NCBI RefSeq assembly: GCF_003258365.1
Contig: NZ_QHKM01000001.1
Coordinates: 186,001 to 250,000 of the forward strand
Direction of reading: 5' to 3'
DNA: 64,000 nucleotides
From: Hymenobacter edaphi
GTDB taxonomy: Bacteria > Bacteroidota > Bacteroidia > Cytophagales > Hymenobacteraceae
Part shown: positions 8,959 to 17,551 of the stretch, piece by piece
How the letters are laid out: every line of letters begins with the position of its first letter
Position numbering within the stretch: the stretch's first letter is position 1
Notes under the pieces: generated by a model
What the model was told of the DNA's origin: nothing
Databases searched by the model: none
The model's input: the letters and a program-made list of their open reading frames with translations, nothing else
Made by a program: the position numbers and the translations under genes

Positions 8959-9357
8959 TTAGGGCAAGGGGGGCAGGTGATGCCAGTCGTGGGAGCAGCC
9001 GTGCTGGCAGCAGGTGTGGCGGCGGTGCGTATCGGCAATGCGAAACAGCGTGAGCAGCGCCGCAAACGCGTTGCGCCGCTCATCGGCTCGCAGGATGATG
9101 ATTTTGGGCAGGGCTACGTGAAAGGGAAAAGCGCGCAGCAGGGCCAGCGGCGTTGCGCCGCGCCTGACGGGCGCGGCATCAATGGCCGCCAGAACCATCC
9201 CCGGTGTGGGGTGCGACTGATGCACGTAGAGGTGCAGCTCGCTCATGGCGGCCCGCTGCTCTTCGTCCGTCAGCGCCTCAAACCAATTCAGGCCGGCGGA
9301 TAAGGGCAATTGGTGCTGGGCAATGCGGTTAAGCATCAGAAAAGCGGCGTCGAACAT
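8959..9357 (-). CDS. DUF5958-type small protein
   Basis: The 132-aa protein starts MFDAAFLMLNRIAQ. The pattern LNRIAQ..., LNWFEALTDEEQRAAMSEL, and a later ALPKIIILRADERRNAFAALLTLFRIADTHRR matches my memory of the DUF5958 family, shared by Bacteroidota and Streptomyces and of unknown function. The C-terminus is rich in His and Cys (HRRHTCCQHGCSHDWHH), which could bind metal. An upstream start at 9399 is possible but would overlap the preceding GNAT gene. ATG 9357 leaves a 14-nt gap and is preferred. Confidence 0.6.
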   Translation of the reverse strand: MFDAAFLMLNRIAQHQLPLSAGLNWFEALTDEEQRAAMSELHLYVHQSHPTPGMVLAAIDAAPVRRGATPLALLRAFPFHVALPKIIILRADERRNAFAALLTLFRIADTHRRHTCCQHGCSHDWHHLPPLP

Positions 9358-9371
9358 ACCCGTACTGCGCG

Positions 9372-9824
9372 TTATCCGGGCGGGCCCGACGGCCGCCACT
9401 GCTCCGCGCGCAGCTCAAACCGGACCTCCCCGCTGCGGGTGCGCCCTACGTCCTGCCAGCCCTGGCGGCGGTAGAACTCTTCGGCCCGGGTGCCAGGGGC
9501 GGTGCTCAGCCACACAGTTTCAGTGGTTTGCCGGAAGTACCAGTCCAGCATCAGCCGGTGCAGCGCCTTGCCGATGCCCTGCCGGTCGAAATCGGGGTGG
9601 ACGAACAGGGCCCAGATGCTGTGGTCCTGCACATCGGCAATGGCAAAGCCGGCCACCTGCTCGTCGTCCGTTACGGCCACCCAGCCCCGGCCCCGGCGCG
9701 TGAGGTAGTCCACGTAGTCGGCGGGCGTCACCAGGGCCGGGTTGCGCAGCACGTTTTCGCGCACGGCCAGGCGCACGCGGCTCATGGCCGGAATGTCGGT
9801 TAGCTGGGCGTCGCGGAGCAGCAT
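9372..9824 (-). CDS. GNAT family N-acetyltransferase
   Basis: The 150-aa protein has a single GNAT fold. LLRDAQLTDIPAMSRV is the N-terminal strand-helix. WVAVTDDEQVAGFAIADVQDHSIWALFVHPDFDRQGIGKALHRLML contains the acetyl-CoA motif A (R/Q-x-x-G-x-G/A as RQGIGKA). EEFYRRQGWQDVGRT is the C-terminal motif. It transfers acetyl from acetyl-CoA to an unknown amine. ATG 9824 starts 10 nt after the T9SS gene's stop (9835), so the two are probably co-transcribed. A longer start at 9893 would overlap it. Confidence 0.9.
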   Translation of the reverse strand: MLLRDAQLTDIPAMSRVRLAVRENVLRNPALVTPADYVDYLTRRGRGWVAVTDDEQVAGFAIADVQDHSIWALFVHPDFDRQGIGKALHRLMLDWYFRQTTETVWLSTAPGTRAEEFYRRQGWQDVGRTRSGEVRFELRAEQWRPSGPPG

Positions 9825-9834
9825 GCGGCGGGGC

Positions 9835-11529
9835 TCAGGGCTTGACCCAGGTGCCGCGCAGGGCCTGGCCGGCCACTTCGGTGTGCACCACATAAAGGCC
9901 GGCGGCCAGGTCGGCGGCGGGCAGGGGCACGTCGTGCGCCCCGGCGGGCAGGGCCACGGTGCGCTGCTGCACCACGCGCCCGGCCAGGTCGGTAAGGCGC
10001 AGGGTGAGCGTCTGGGGCTGGGGCAGCTGCAGGCGCAGCGTGGGGGCGGCGCCGGGGTTGGGGAAGAGCGTGAGGGGGCGGGCAGCGCGGCCGGCGCGGG
10101 TGGCCGTGGCGGTGCCCATCAGGCCGCCGCTGCTCAGGTTCTGGGCGTAGATGCCGCGGTCCTGGCGGGCGTCTTCCCACACCGTCACCAGCTGGTTGCC
10201 GGCAAAGGGGCTGGTGCTGTAGTTCTGCTTTTCGCTGGCCGAGCCCCCGATCGTGACGGCCCCGCCCGGCCACAGGGGCTGCTGGGTGACGTAGTCGAGC
10301 TTGGTGGCTTTGAGCAGGCGGTTGACGGCCGAGCTGTTTTCGGTGTACACCAGCACCAGCCCGTTGCCCACGTCGCGCAGGCCGGTGGCGCTGTAGTAGG
10401 CGCTGCTCACCGGCTGCACCACGGCGCCCGTGGCGCCCAGCTGGGCCGCGCCGCTGGTCCGCTCGAAGCGCTGCAGGGCCATGCCGGAGCTGCCCTGGGC
10501 CAGGTCGCGCACGTTGATGGCGGCCCACACCTCGTCGCGGTTCCACACCAGCTCCAGCTTGCCGGCGAAGCGCGTGGTGCCGGTGCCCGTTAGCGCCTCG
10601 GTGCCCGAGGGGCTCCACAGCGCGCCGGCAGCGTCCACGTGCTGCACGTACGCGTCGCCGAGGGTGGCGTTGGCGGGGTTGCCGGTGTTGAAGAGCACGT
10701 AGTAGCCGCCGCGGCCGTCAGCCACCATTTCGGGGAAGAAGGCGAAGCCGATGGGTTTGTCGCTCACGCGCACCGGCGCCGCCCACACGGCCGCGCCGCT
10801 GGGAGCCAGCAGGTTGGCGTACATCGTCGACACGCCCAGGCCCGCGCCGGTTTCCTCCACGTAGCTGAGCACCACGTCGTCGACGCCGGTCGGGATGAAG
10901 GCGGGGCGGGAGTAGCGCTTCACCGCGTCCTGCACGCGCTGCACGCTGGACCACACGGGCACGCCGGCGGGGGTGAATTTCTGCAGGGCCACCCACTTGG
11001 GCACGCCCGCGCCGCTGGCGTTCCAGGCCACCAACACGTTGTTGGTCGTCGTCACCCCGATGGCCGGGGAGAGGCCGCTGGTTGCGTTGGGGTCGAGCAG
11101 CGGAATGCCGTTGGCGCCCCAAAGCTGCTGGCCCGTCGGGCTGATTTTGTAGATAACGCACTGCGAAGCGCCCGAGCGAATGTCCTGGAAAGCCACCAGC
11201 GCGTTGCCCGCATGGTCGCTTTTGAGGTCGTAGCGGTAGAGGGCGCTGCTCTGGGGCTGGTTGCTGACCAGCAGCCCGGCCGGGCCCCACTGCGGGTTGC
11301 CGGCCGCGTCGAGCCGCTGCAGGCGCAGGTCGTAGCCCGCGCCGCGCTGCTCAAACCACGACACGTAGCTGCCGCCCAAGGGATTGGGGGCCAGCAGCGG
11401 CGTCACTTCGCTGACGCCGGCCACGTCGCGCACGGGGGTGTTCAGCTGGGCATTGGGCGTCCACTGGGCGGCGGCGGGGCGAGCCAGCAGCGCTGCCGCG
11501 AGGCTGCCCAGGAGTAGGAGTACTTTCAT
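9835..11529 (-). CDS. T9SS type A sorting domain protein, beta-propeller-like
   Basis: The 564-aa secreted protein has signal peptide MKVLLLLGSLAAALLARPAAAQ (leader only). The body has repeated blade-like units (LRLQRLDAAGNPQWGPAG, YKISPTGQQLWGANG, LQKFTPAGVPVW, VQHVDAAGALWSPSG). This D-A-G-N-x-Q-W pattern suggests a beta-propeller. The C-terminal 85 residues (LTLFPNPGAAP, LRLTDLAGRVV, DLAAGLYVVHTEVAGQ, GTWVKP) are a T9SS type A domain. It is predicted on the cell surface or released. Its role is unknown. ATG 11529 directly precedes the signal peptide. Confidence 0.87.
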   Translation of the reverse strand: MKVLLLLGSLAAALLARPAAAQWTPNAQLNTPVRDVAGVSEVTPLLAPNPLGGSYVSWFEQRGAGYDLRLQRLDAAGNPQWGPAGLLVSNQPQSSALYRYDLKSDHAGNALVAFQDIRSGASQCVIYKISPTGQQLWGANGIPLLDPNATSGLSPAIGVTTTNNVLVAWNASGAGVPKWVALQKFTPAGVPVWSSVQRVQDAVKRYSRPAFIPTGVDDVVLSYVEETGAGLGVSTMYANLLAPSGAAVWAAPVRVSDKPIGFAFFPEMVADGRGGYYVLFNTGNPANATLGDAYVQHVDAAGALWSPSGTEALTGTGTTRFAGKLELVWNRDEVWAAINVRDLAQGSSGMALQRFERTSGAAQLGATGAVVQPVSSAYYSATGLRDVGNGLVLVYTENSSAVNRLLKATKLDYVTQQPLWPGGAVTIGGSASEKQNYSTSPFAGNQLVTVWEDARQDRGIYAQNLSSGGLMGTATATRAGRAARPLTLFPNPGAAPTLRLQLPQPQTLTLRLTDLAGRVVQQRTVALPAGAHDVPLPAADLAAGLYVVHTEVAGQALRGTWVKP

Positions 11530-11608
11530 AGGGGACACGGATAGGGGGGGCTGCAAGGTATTTGTTTCTAAGTAAGAACAAGTTGTTTTCGCGGCCCGCC
11601 CACCCGGC

Positions 11609-12145
11609 TTAGAGCAGCACTTCCAGCGTGAGGGCGGGCAGCACCAGCAGGCGCCGCCCGGTTTTGCGCATGGTGGCGGCCGCCGCGTCGTACTCGGCCC
11701 GGAAGCCGTTGGCCACGAACAGCTGCAGCCCGGTGCGCAGGTGGCGGTGAAAGCGCACGTTGGCCCCGAAGCCGCCGCCCACGTTCACGTCGGGCAGGGT
11801 GCCGCGGCCGCCGCGCTGCTGCCAGTGGTAGCGCGAATAAAGGCCGCCCACCCCAAGCAGTGGCTCCACGGCTTTCAGGTGGGTGGGCAGGTAGTAGGTC
11901 AGCAGCCCGAGGGCGGCCGTGCTATGCTCGCCGGGAATGGTGCCGTCGGACTGGCGCACGGCGGCCACCTTCAGCGCCCACGGCCCGCCGGCCCGCACCT
12001 CGCCCAGCAGCCCCACCGTGCGGTACGAGCCGAGCACGCCCCCGGCCACGCGGTAGGGGGGCGGCGAATCGGGGGCGGCAGCGGGCGTCTGGGCCGCGGC
12101 GGGCAGCGCCAGCAGGGGGCTTGCCAGCAGAAGTAGCAGCTTCAT
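11609..12145 (-). CDS. Predicted outer-membrane beta-barrel-like protein
   Basis: The 178-aa protein has signal peptide MKLLLLLASPLLALPAAAQ. After a proline-rich spacer it shows alternating hydrophobic strands (VAGGVLGSYRTVGLLGEVRAG, LGLLTYYLPTHLKAVEPLLGVGGLY in parts, VNVGGGFGANVRFHRHLRTGLQLFV) and ends LPALTLEVLL. This fits a small outer-membrane barrel with roughly eight strands. No specific family is recognised. Start ATG 12145 precedes the signal sequence; an earlier in-frame start at 12202 would bury it. Confidence 0.65.
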   Translation of the reverse strand: MKLLLLLASPLLALPAAAQTPAAAPDSPPPYRVAGGVLGSYRTVGLLGEVRAGGPWALKVAAVRQSDGTIPGEHSTAALGLLTYYLPTHLKAVEPLLGVGGLYSRYHWQQRGGRGTLPDVNVGGGFGANVRFHRHLRTGLQLFVANGFRAEYDAAAATMRKTGRRLLVLPALTLEVLL

Positions 12146-12282
12146 GGCAGATAGGTCGAGTGGTAATAAAGCCGAAGATAACCGCGCCCGGCCGGGCACC
12201 ACAAGGGCCGGCCGGGCAACTCCTGGAATCGAGAGGTAACGAATCAGGTAAAACGTTTAGCGCTGCAACGGCCCGGGCCAGG

Positions 12283-12465
12283 CTATCGGCCCATCACCTC
12301 GGGTGGGTGGCGGAAGGCCGTGACGAGCAGCAGCGTGGCCACCGGGCCCAGCAGGAGCGACAACAGAAACCAGTTGAGCCCGCTGCGGCCCTTGCTTTGG
12401 GCCAGCCCGGCGTTCAGCAGGGCCAGCGTGCCCCAGCCGAGGGTTTGTTCTTGATGGTATTGCAT
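12283..12465 (-). CDS. Small membrane protein, 60 aa
   Basis: MQYHQEQTLGWGTLALLNAG is followed by AQSKGRSGLNWFLLSLLLG and a hydrophobic stretch PVATLLLVTAF. This is the pattern of small Bacteroidota inner-membrane proteins annotated only as hypothetical (the GRSGLNWFLLSLLLGPV block is typical). It has one or two membrane segments. ATG 12465 is the only suitable start. It lies downstream of the PH-like gene with an 82-nt gap, probably in one transcript. Confidence 0.7.
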   Translation of the reverse strand: MQYHQEQTLGWGTLALLNAGLAQSKGRSGLNWFLLSLLLGPVATLLLVTAFRHPPEVMGR

Positions 12466-12547
12466 GGGTGAGGAAGTAGATTGGGAAAGTTGGAAGAAAC
12501 GGGGCACTGGAGCAGGCGGCGGGGCCGGGACAAATCGGAGGCTCGTT

Positions 12548-12898
12548 TTAGCGGCCCTCGTTGAGCAGCCGTACCACGGCGGCCGGGTCGCGCACTTCGA
12601 TGATGAGCTGGTCGTAGTCTTCGTGTTCCAGCTCGATGATGACGGCCTGGTGCTCGTCGTGCACGTCCCAGAAGATGCGGCGGCCGTCCTTGAAGTAGGT
12701 GCCGGCCGTGAGCAGGCCGGGCACGTGGGTGCCGGGCATGCGCCAGCCCTTCCACCAGCCGCCCAGCGCGGCGGCATCCTGGCGGGCCGAGCGGATGTGC
12801 GCGGCCGGAATCTGGAGCTGGCTTTTGAAGGCCCAGAGCTTGTGCAGGCCCTGCACGTCGAACGTGAACATATCAGCCTGGCGGGTTACGTTGACCAT
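12548..12898 (-). CDS. Conserved hypothetical protein, PH-domain-like
   Basis: The 116-aa soluble protein has no signal. The segment WKGWRMPGTHVPGLLTAGTYF, RIFWDVHDEHQAVIIEL and LIIEVRDPAAVVRLLN resembles a widespread bacterial family, also seen in actinobacteria, in which residues G-T-H-x-P-G and W-D-V-x-D are fixed. The alternating strands followed by a final helix suggest a PH-like barrel. I know of no proven function. Downstream lies a 60-aa membrane protein. Confidence 0.7.
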   Translation of the reverse strand: MVNVTRQADMFTFDVQGLHKLWAFKSQLQIPAAHIRSARQDAAALGGWWKGWRMPGTHVPGLLTAGTYFKDGRRIFWDVHDEHQAVIIELEHEDYDQLIIEVRDPAAVVRLLNEGR

Positions 12899-12981
12899 CG
12901 GGGAGGTGGTGATTTAGTGACTTAGTGATTGAATGGGGGAAACGGGCGGCAAACGCCCAGCCTACCTATCCGTCAAGGTGC

Positions 12982-13749
12982 TTACTGAGCGGCCGGCGGG
13001 CTGGCCATTTGCGAAAAGGCGCGGGCAGCATTGGTGAAGTCGGAGGGCACGAGCACCACGGTGGTGGTATTGTTGTCGATACCGATTTCCGAGAGCATCT
13101 GCATGCGGCGCAGCTCCAGGGCCATCGGGCTGCCTTCCATTTGCCGGGCGCCCTGGGTGAGCTTCTCGGAGGCTTCCAGCTCGGCCTCGGCCTTGATGAG
13201 GCGGGCGCGCTTTTCGCGGATGGCTTCGGCCTCGCGGGCCATGGCGCGCTGCATGGAGCCCGGAATTTCCACGTCCTTGATTTCCACCATCTCAATCTTC
13301 ACGCCCCAGGGCTCGGTGGCCTGGTCCACCAGCTGCTGCAGGGTGCGGTTGATCTGCTCCCGCGACTTGAGCACCTCGTCGAGCTGGTGCTGCCCGATGA
13401 TGTTGCGCAGGGCCGTGACGGAGAGCTGGTACACCGCCTGGTTGAAGTTAGCCACCTTAATGACCGCGTCGGCCGGGTTTACCACCCGAAACCAGAGCAC
13501 CGCGTTGACTTTGATGGTCACCGAGTCCTTGGTGATGGTTTCCTGCTGCTCCAGGTCCACCGTCTTGGTGCGCATGTCGATGGTCTGCTGCCGGTCGATG
13601 AAGGGAATGATCCAGTACAAGCCGGGCCCGCGCACGCCGATGAAGCGGCCCAGGCGGAAGACAATGGCCCGCTCGTACTCCTGCGCGATGCGCAGGCCTA
13701 GGAGCAGAAAGACGGCAATAATGCTGAAGGTGATAAGGAAGTCCGACAT
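12982..13749 (-). CDS. SPFH/stomatin-like (slipin) membrane protein
   Basis: The 255-aa protein has one N-terminal membrane anchor (LITFSIIAVFLLLGLRIA). The SPFH domain follows (about 24-190): YERAIVFRLGRF, GPGLYWIIPFIDRQQTIDMRT, TKDSVTIKVNAVLWFRV, QHQLDEVLKSREQIN and AEPWGVKIEMVEIKDVEIP-type sequence. A coiled coil of AREAEAIREKRARLIKAEAELEA type leads to a hydrophobic C-terminus. Such proteins form ring oligomers that organise membrane microdomains and hold proteases. A partner NfeD gene is not adjacent. ATG 13749 is chosen over the longer frame, which lacks similarity. Confidence 0.92.
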   Translation of the reverse strand: MSDFLITFSIIAVFLLLGLRIAQEYERAIVFRLGRFIGVRGPGLYWIIPFIDRQQTIDMRTKTVDLEQQETITKDSVTIKVNAVLWFRVVNPADAVIKVANFNQAVYQLSVTALRNIIGQHQLDEVLKSREQINRTLQQLVDQATEPWGVKIEMVEIKDVEIPGSMQRAMAREAEAIREKRARLIKAEAELEASEKLTQGARQMEGSPMALELRRMQMLSEIGIDNNTTTVVLVPSDFTNAARAFSQMASPPAAQ

Positions 13750-13889
13750 GGCTGGGGCGTCCGCTGAAACAGGCGGGCAGCATTCCGTAGCACCCGGCGT
13801 GCCAGTAGCGGGTTTGTGGTAAATGTTTAGGGCAAAACCACCATCACGGGGCAGGAGAGGCATTTTTCGCTAATAGCTTACTGGTGCAA

Positions 13890-13926
13890 AAAAGCCAACC
13901 CTACCAAAATGGTAGGGTTGGCTTTT
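13890..13926. terminator. Bidirectional intrinsic terminator
   Basis: AAAAGCCAACCCTACC (13890-13905) pairs perfectly with 13911-13926 across AAAAT. On the minus strand it lies 15 nt after the stop of the AT-rich RAMA gene and is its likely terminator. Confidence 0.85.
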
Positions 13927-13940
13927 CCATTCCGACGGGC

Positions 13941-14873
13941 TTAACTAGCAGGCATCAACATAAGCTTCTCTCGTAAGTCATACAGACTGATGCCTTCAGC
14001 AGTTCTCCAAGAGGTCCAGCCATTGACTGTTTGTCTATCACTGCCTGCATCCTTTATTCCTGCTAAGGCAGCGTAACTAGGACTGCTGAACAGTTGTCCT
14101 AGAATCGAAAGTGACCCATCCTCATGAACAATCGCCTCATACTTTTTCTGTATGCCGTTTTTGGGTTTATAATACATGATAAGTGGGTCGTTTACTTTTA
14201 AGAAGCCTGCTGCTATTAGATCTGAAAGCTCAATATTGCTCTTAGTAAAATGAGTGTTGTTTTTAGGTTTTTCAGGTTCTGTTGTATCTACTGTTGGTTT
14301 AAATTCTTCAGGAAACTCAAAAATTATGTTAGACGAGTTGCCTAGCTCAATATATTTGTTTACTAACCATAATTTTACCTTGTATTTCTGCTGTTTTGCC
14401 CAATCTCTCAGGTCATTCGGAATATGATCTATTGGAATTCCGATGATTGGATCAGTTTCAAGAATATCTCTAATTACCTTTCTGGCATCTACTGAAGATA
14501 TACTTAGGTTGTTAAATTTTTCTTTGATAGAGGAGTTGGAATTATAAACATCAATAGCAACTTCCTCTAATTTTCTTTTAGTGGTAGTCTGTTGAGAAGC
14601 TACAAGCTGCTTTGAAACTTGTTTGGCAATGTGGTTCCATACATCATGATGTCCTAATTCGGCTTCTACTATATACCATTGCTTTTGATTGATGTCAATA
14701 GCAAATCCGTCAGGGATTGTGCCAGAGCCATCAGCTGTTTTGATTAGTGTTTTGGGTAGATAGAACGAATCTGGGCCAAAAAGATATTCGTAATTATTTA
14801 CTACCACCGTCTCCAACTCCGCTTCGTTGTTGAACGGAGTTTTGATAAACTTCTTTTCTTGAAAGATCAACAT
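13941..14873 (-). CDS. PD-(D/E)XK-like nuclease domain fused to a RAMA modified-DNA reader domain
   Basis: The 310-aa cytosolic protein is much more AT-rich than its neighbours. The N-terminal half has a PD-(D/E)XK-like core: acidic D55 in TIPDGFAID, then E70 and E72 in WYIVEAEL, followed by a helix (WNHIAKQVSKQLV). The C-terminal part (about 213-305) matches the RAMA domain (restriction adenine methylase associated): DLIAAGFLKVNDPL, IVHEDGSLSILGQLFSSPSYAAL, NGWTSWRTAEGISLYDLR. RAMA domains are predicted readers of modified bases in restriction systems. It sits 27 nt after the M28 peptidase gene and before a terminator. Base composition suggests transfer. The nuclease assignment is weaker than the RAMA call because the last motif residue is Glu, not Lys. 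Confidence 0.7.
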   Translation of the reverse strand: MLIFQEKKFIKTPFNNEAELETVVVNNYEYLFGPDSFYLPKTLIKTADGSGTIPDGFAIDINQKQWYIVEAELGHHDVWNHIAKQVSKQLVASQQTTTKRKLEEVAIDVYNSNSSIKEKFNNLSISSVDARKVIRDILETDPIIGIPIDHIPNDLRDWAKQQKYKVKLWLVNKYIELGNSSNIIFEFPEEFKPTVDTTEPEKPKNNTHFTKSNIELSDLIAAGFLKVNDPLIMYYKPKNGIQKKYEAIVHEDGSLSILGQLFSSPSYAALAGIKDAGSDRQTVNGWTSWRTAEGISLYDLREKLMLMPAS

Positions 14874-14900
14874 TACCTTTTGTTTTAAAGCTTAAAAATC

Positions 14901-16256
14901 TCACCGCACCGGCCGCGGAATCACCGGCAGGCTCTCGTGGCCCTGGGCATCCACCGCGGCCACGCCGAAGATGTAGTTGTCCTTGCTGTGGGGCAGATCG
15001 GCCGTGAGGCCTGGCGCCGGGAAGCGCTGCTGCCACACCGGCGAGGACGTTTCGCGCATGAGCACCACGTAGCCGGCGGGCTTGGGGCCGGTGGCGGGGG
15101 CTTCCCACTTGAGCTGGGTGCGGTTGGTGAGGCCGGCGGTGAGCACGCCCACGTTTTGCGGGGCGGCCGGGGACAGGGCCAGGCCGGCCAGGGTAGCCAG
15201 GTTCACGCCGGTGTTCTTGCGCAGGTACTCGTAGTCGACGAACTCGGGCAGGTCGCCGTACTGCCGGCCGGCTTCGGTGCGCAGGTCCTGGTGCTGGTGG
15301 GTGAAGTCCTCGTTCATCTCCGAGAAGCGGATGGCCGCGTAGCCCTGCTGGTTGAAGGGCGTATGGTCGCCGCCGCGCAAGAACCGGTCGGGGCGGTACT
15401 CCAGCTCCACTTTGTGGCCCGGCACGTACTGCTCGCCGGCCTGCTTGGCGTAGCGGGCCAGCTGGCGGGAAGGGGAGTCGTTTTCGCTGCTGAGCTGGCG
15501 GCGCAGCTGGGCCTGCTCGGGCGTTTCGTTGGCGGGCACGCCTTCGCTGAACACGCGCACGCGGCCCGCGTCGTGCAGGTCCGGGTCGTGGCCGTGGGAG
15601 TTGCCCACGATGTCGTTGTTGAGCATGCCCACCACGTTCCAGTTCAGCGCCTTAGCCTTTTTGGCGAGGTAGCCCGAGCCGATCAGGCTCTGCTCTTCGC
15701 CCTGCACGGCCACGAACACGATGGTGCACGGAAACCGGCGCGTCGACATCACCCGGGCCAGCTCCATCACCGTAGCTACGCCCGAGCCGTCGTCGTTGGC
15801 GCCGGGCGCGTCGGCGGTGCGGTTCATCACGTCGGTCACGCGCGAGTCGAGGTGGCCGCTGACGATGAACACGCGGTTGTCGTTGGGGTCGGTGCCGGGC
15901 AGGGTGGCCATCACGTTGGCCATGACGGTTTTCACGTCGACGCGGCGGCCGTCGGGCTTCACCGTGAAGGTATCCTGCTCCACCTTCAGCCGCCCGCCGC
16001 TGGCCTTGGCGTACTTGCGAAACTCATCCTCCACCCAGCGCCGGGCCGCCCCGATGCCGCGTTTCTTGTCCTTAGTGTCGGAGAGCGTGTGGCGGGTGCC
16101 GAAGCTGACCATTTTGTAGATATCGTCCTTGAGTCGCCCGGCCGACAGCTCACTTACCATCTTCTGGATTTCCGTGTCGGCGGGCGGCGGGGGCAGCTGG
16201 GCAGTAGCGGCGAAGGGCAGGGCCAGAACGGCAGCAAGAAGCGCGAAGGATTTCAT
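14901..16256 (-). CDS. M28 family zinc aminopeptidase with C-terminal Fn3-like domain
   Basis: The 451-aa secreted protein has signal peptide KSFALLAAVLALPFAATAQ. The M28 catalytic domain has the expected zinc ligands: H135 in SGHLDSR, D155 in GANDDGSG, E187/E188 in VQGEEQS, D215 in NNDIVG and a His in LRGGDHTPF. The segment NVGVLTAGLTNRTQLKWEAP to GHESLP at the end is a fibronectin-III-like beta domain. It is predicted to remove N-terminal residues from peptides outside the cytoplasm. No T9SS tail is seen. The start precedes the signal peptide, and a longer frame upstream is non-homologous. Confidence 0.92.
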   Translation of the reverse strand: MKSFALLAAVLALPFAATAQLPPPPADTEIQKMVSELSAGRLKDDIYKMVSFGTRHTLSDTKDKKRGIGAARRWVEDEFRKYAKASGGRLKVEQDTFTVKPDGRRVDVKTVMANVMATLPGTDPNDNRVFIVSGHLDSRVTDVMNRTADAPGANDDGSGVATVMELARVMSTRRFPCTIVFVAVQGEEQSLIGSGYLAKKAKALNWNVVGMLNNDIVGNSHGHDPDLHDAGRVRVFSEGVPANETPEQAQLRRQLSSENDSPSRQLARYAKQAGEQYVPGHKVELEYRPDRFLRGGDHTPFNQQGYAAIRFSEMNEDFTHQHQDLRTEAGRQYGDLPEFVDYEYLRKNTGVNLATLAGLALSPAAPQNVGVLTAGLTNRTQLKWEAPATGPKPAGYVVLMRETSSPVWQQRFPAPGLTADLPHSKDNYIFGVAAVDAQGHESLPVIPRPVR

Positions 16257-16321
16257 GGAGCGGAAAGTGAGAATAACGCGGCCTGGCGAACATACGGCAT
16301 TTTGCCCGACCCGCTGCCGGC

Positions 16322-17551
16322 TTAGTCCACCCGCCGCACCACGGCGCAGGCCGCGTTGCCCCCGAAGCCCGCCGCATTGACCAGTACCCGCCGAGCGGGC
16401 TGGCGGGCCGGGTGCTCGTTCAGCCAGCTGGCGAAGGGCAGGGGCGCGGGCAGCGCCCGGCGCTGCAGCAGGTCCAGCGCCCAGGTCAAGCTCAGCGCCC
16501 CCGAAGCCCCTAGCGTATGGCCCAGCAGCCACTTGTTGGAGGTGCAGGCCGGCAAGTCGACCCCGAACACCGCCGCCAGCGCCGCCCGCTCGGCCGCGTC
16601 GCCGGCGCGGGTGCCGGGGCTGTGCAGCACGGCCAGGTCGAGGTCCGTCGGGACGAGGCCGGCCAGGTGCAGGGCCTGGCGCATGGCCTGCTGAAAGTGC
16701 TGGCCGTCGGGCGTAAGGCCGGTTTTGGTGCCGGTGGCCTCGAAGCCGAAGCCCACGCTTTCCAGCACCAGGTCGCCGGGGCGCAGGGCGGAGGCGGGCA
16801 CGGCTTCGAGGGCAAACACGGCCGCGCCCTCGCCCAGTACGAAGGTGGACGGGCCGCCGGCGCCGGGGCGGCAGGGAAAGTCGGTGGACGGCAGCGGTGA
16901 ATAGATGCCCACGGCCTGCATCTGGGCCAGGGTGAAGGCGGTGAGCGGGGCCTCGGTGCCGCCGGCCACGAAGCGCTGCGCCAGGCCGGCGCGCAGCCAG
17001 GCCACGGCGTTGCCCAGGGCCTGCAGGGCGGTGCTGCAGGTGCTGCTGTGGCTGATGGCCGCTTGAGCGCCGCCCAAATCGTCGGCCACCCAGCTGGCCA
17101 CGTTGCCCAGCGTGGTGAGCGGCGAAGCGGCGGGCGCGGCGGCGCCGGTGCGCAGAAACTCGGCGTGAAAGGCTTCGAGCCGCTCAGTGGCCCCGCGCGA
17201 GGAACCGACGCTGACGGCCAGCGGCGCTGTTTCGTATGCTGCGGCAGCTTCTGATAGTGGGGCCGCGGCTGAATTGGTCTTAATCGACCAGCCTGCTTGT
17301 GCTACGGCATGCCGGGCGGTCAGCAGGGCCAGCAGCACGCTGCGGTCGAGGGCGCGGTAGGCGGGGCGGCTGCGGCGCAGGGCCTCCACGGCGGCTTCGG
17401 CGGCGGGCGGCAGGGCGGCTACGGGCAGGTTTGGAGCGTCAGCGGCTGGTACGAATGGGGACGTGGTGCCGGGCGCGGCGAAATCCAACCCCAAAGCCGA
17501 GGCGCTGCCCCAGCCGCGGATGACGACGGCCGGCAGGGCGGAATTAGTCAT
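16322..17551 (-). CDS. Beta-ketoacyl-ACP synthase-like protein in the biotin cluster
   Basis: The 409-aa protein has a KAS I/II thiolase fold. The likely catalytic triad is C172 in HSSTCSTALQALG, H310 in AVLHSPGTRAGDAAE and H345 in NKWLLGHTLGASGAL, with K340 in SNKW. The first His motif is HSPGT rather than HGT, one residue longer than normal. It overlaps the end of bioA by 8 nt, so the two are translationally coupled. In the fatty-acid-derived route pimeloyl-ACP is made by KAS-type extensions, and no bioC, bioH or bioZ is in the window. A role in pimelate-moiety synthesis is an inference. The alternative is a general lipid KAS or a chain-length-factor-like protein. Confidence 0.85.
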   Translation of the reverse strand: MTNSALPAVVIRGWGSASALGLDFAAPGTTSPFVPAADAPNLPVAALPPAAEAAVEALRRSRPAYRALDRSVLLALLTARHAVAQAGWSIKTNSAAAPLSEAAAAYETAPLAVSVGSSRGATERLEAFHAEFLRTGAAAPAASPLTTLGNVASWVADDLGGAQAAISHSSTCSTALQALGNAVAWLRAGLAQRFVAGGTEAPLTAFTLAQMQAVGIYSPLPSTDFPCRPGAGGPSTFVLGEGAAVFALEAVPASALRPGDLVLESVGFGFEATGTKTGLTPDGQHFQQAMRQALHLAGLVPTDLDLAVLHSPGTRAGDAAERAALAAVFGVDLPACTSNKWLLGHTLGASGALSLTWALDLLQRRALPAPLPFASWLNEHPARQPARRVLVNAAGFGGNAACAVVRRVD

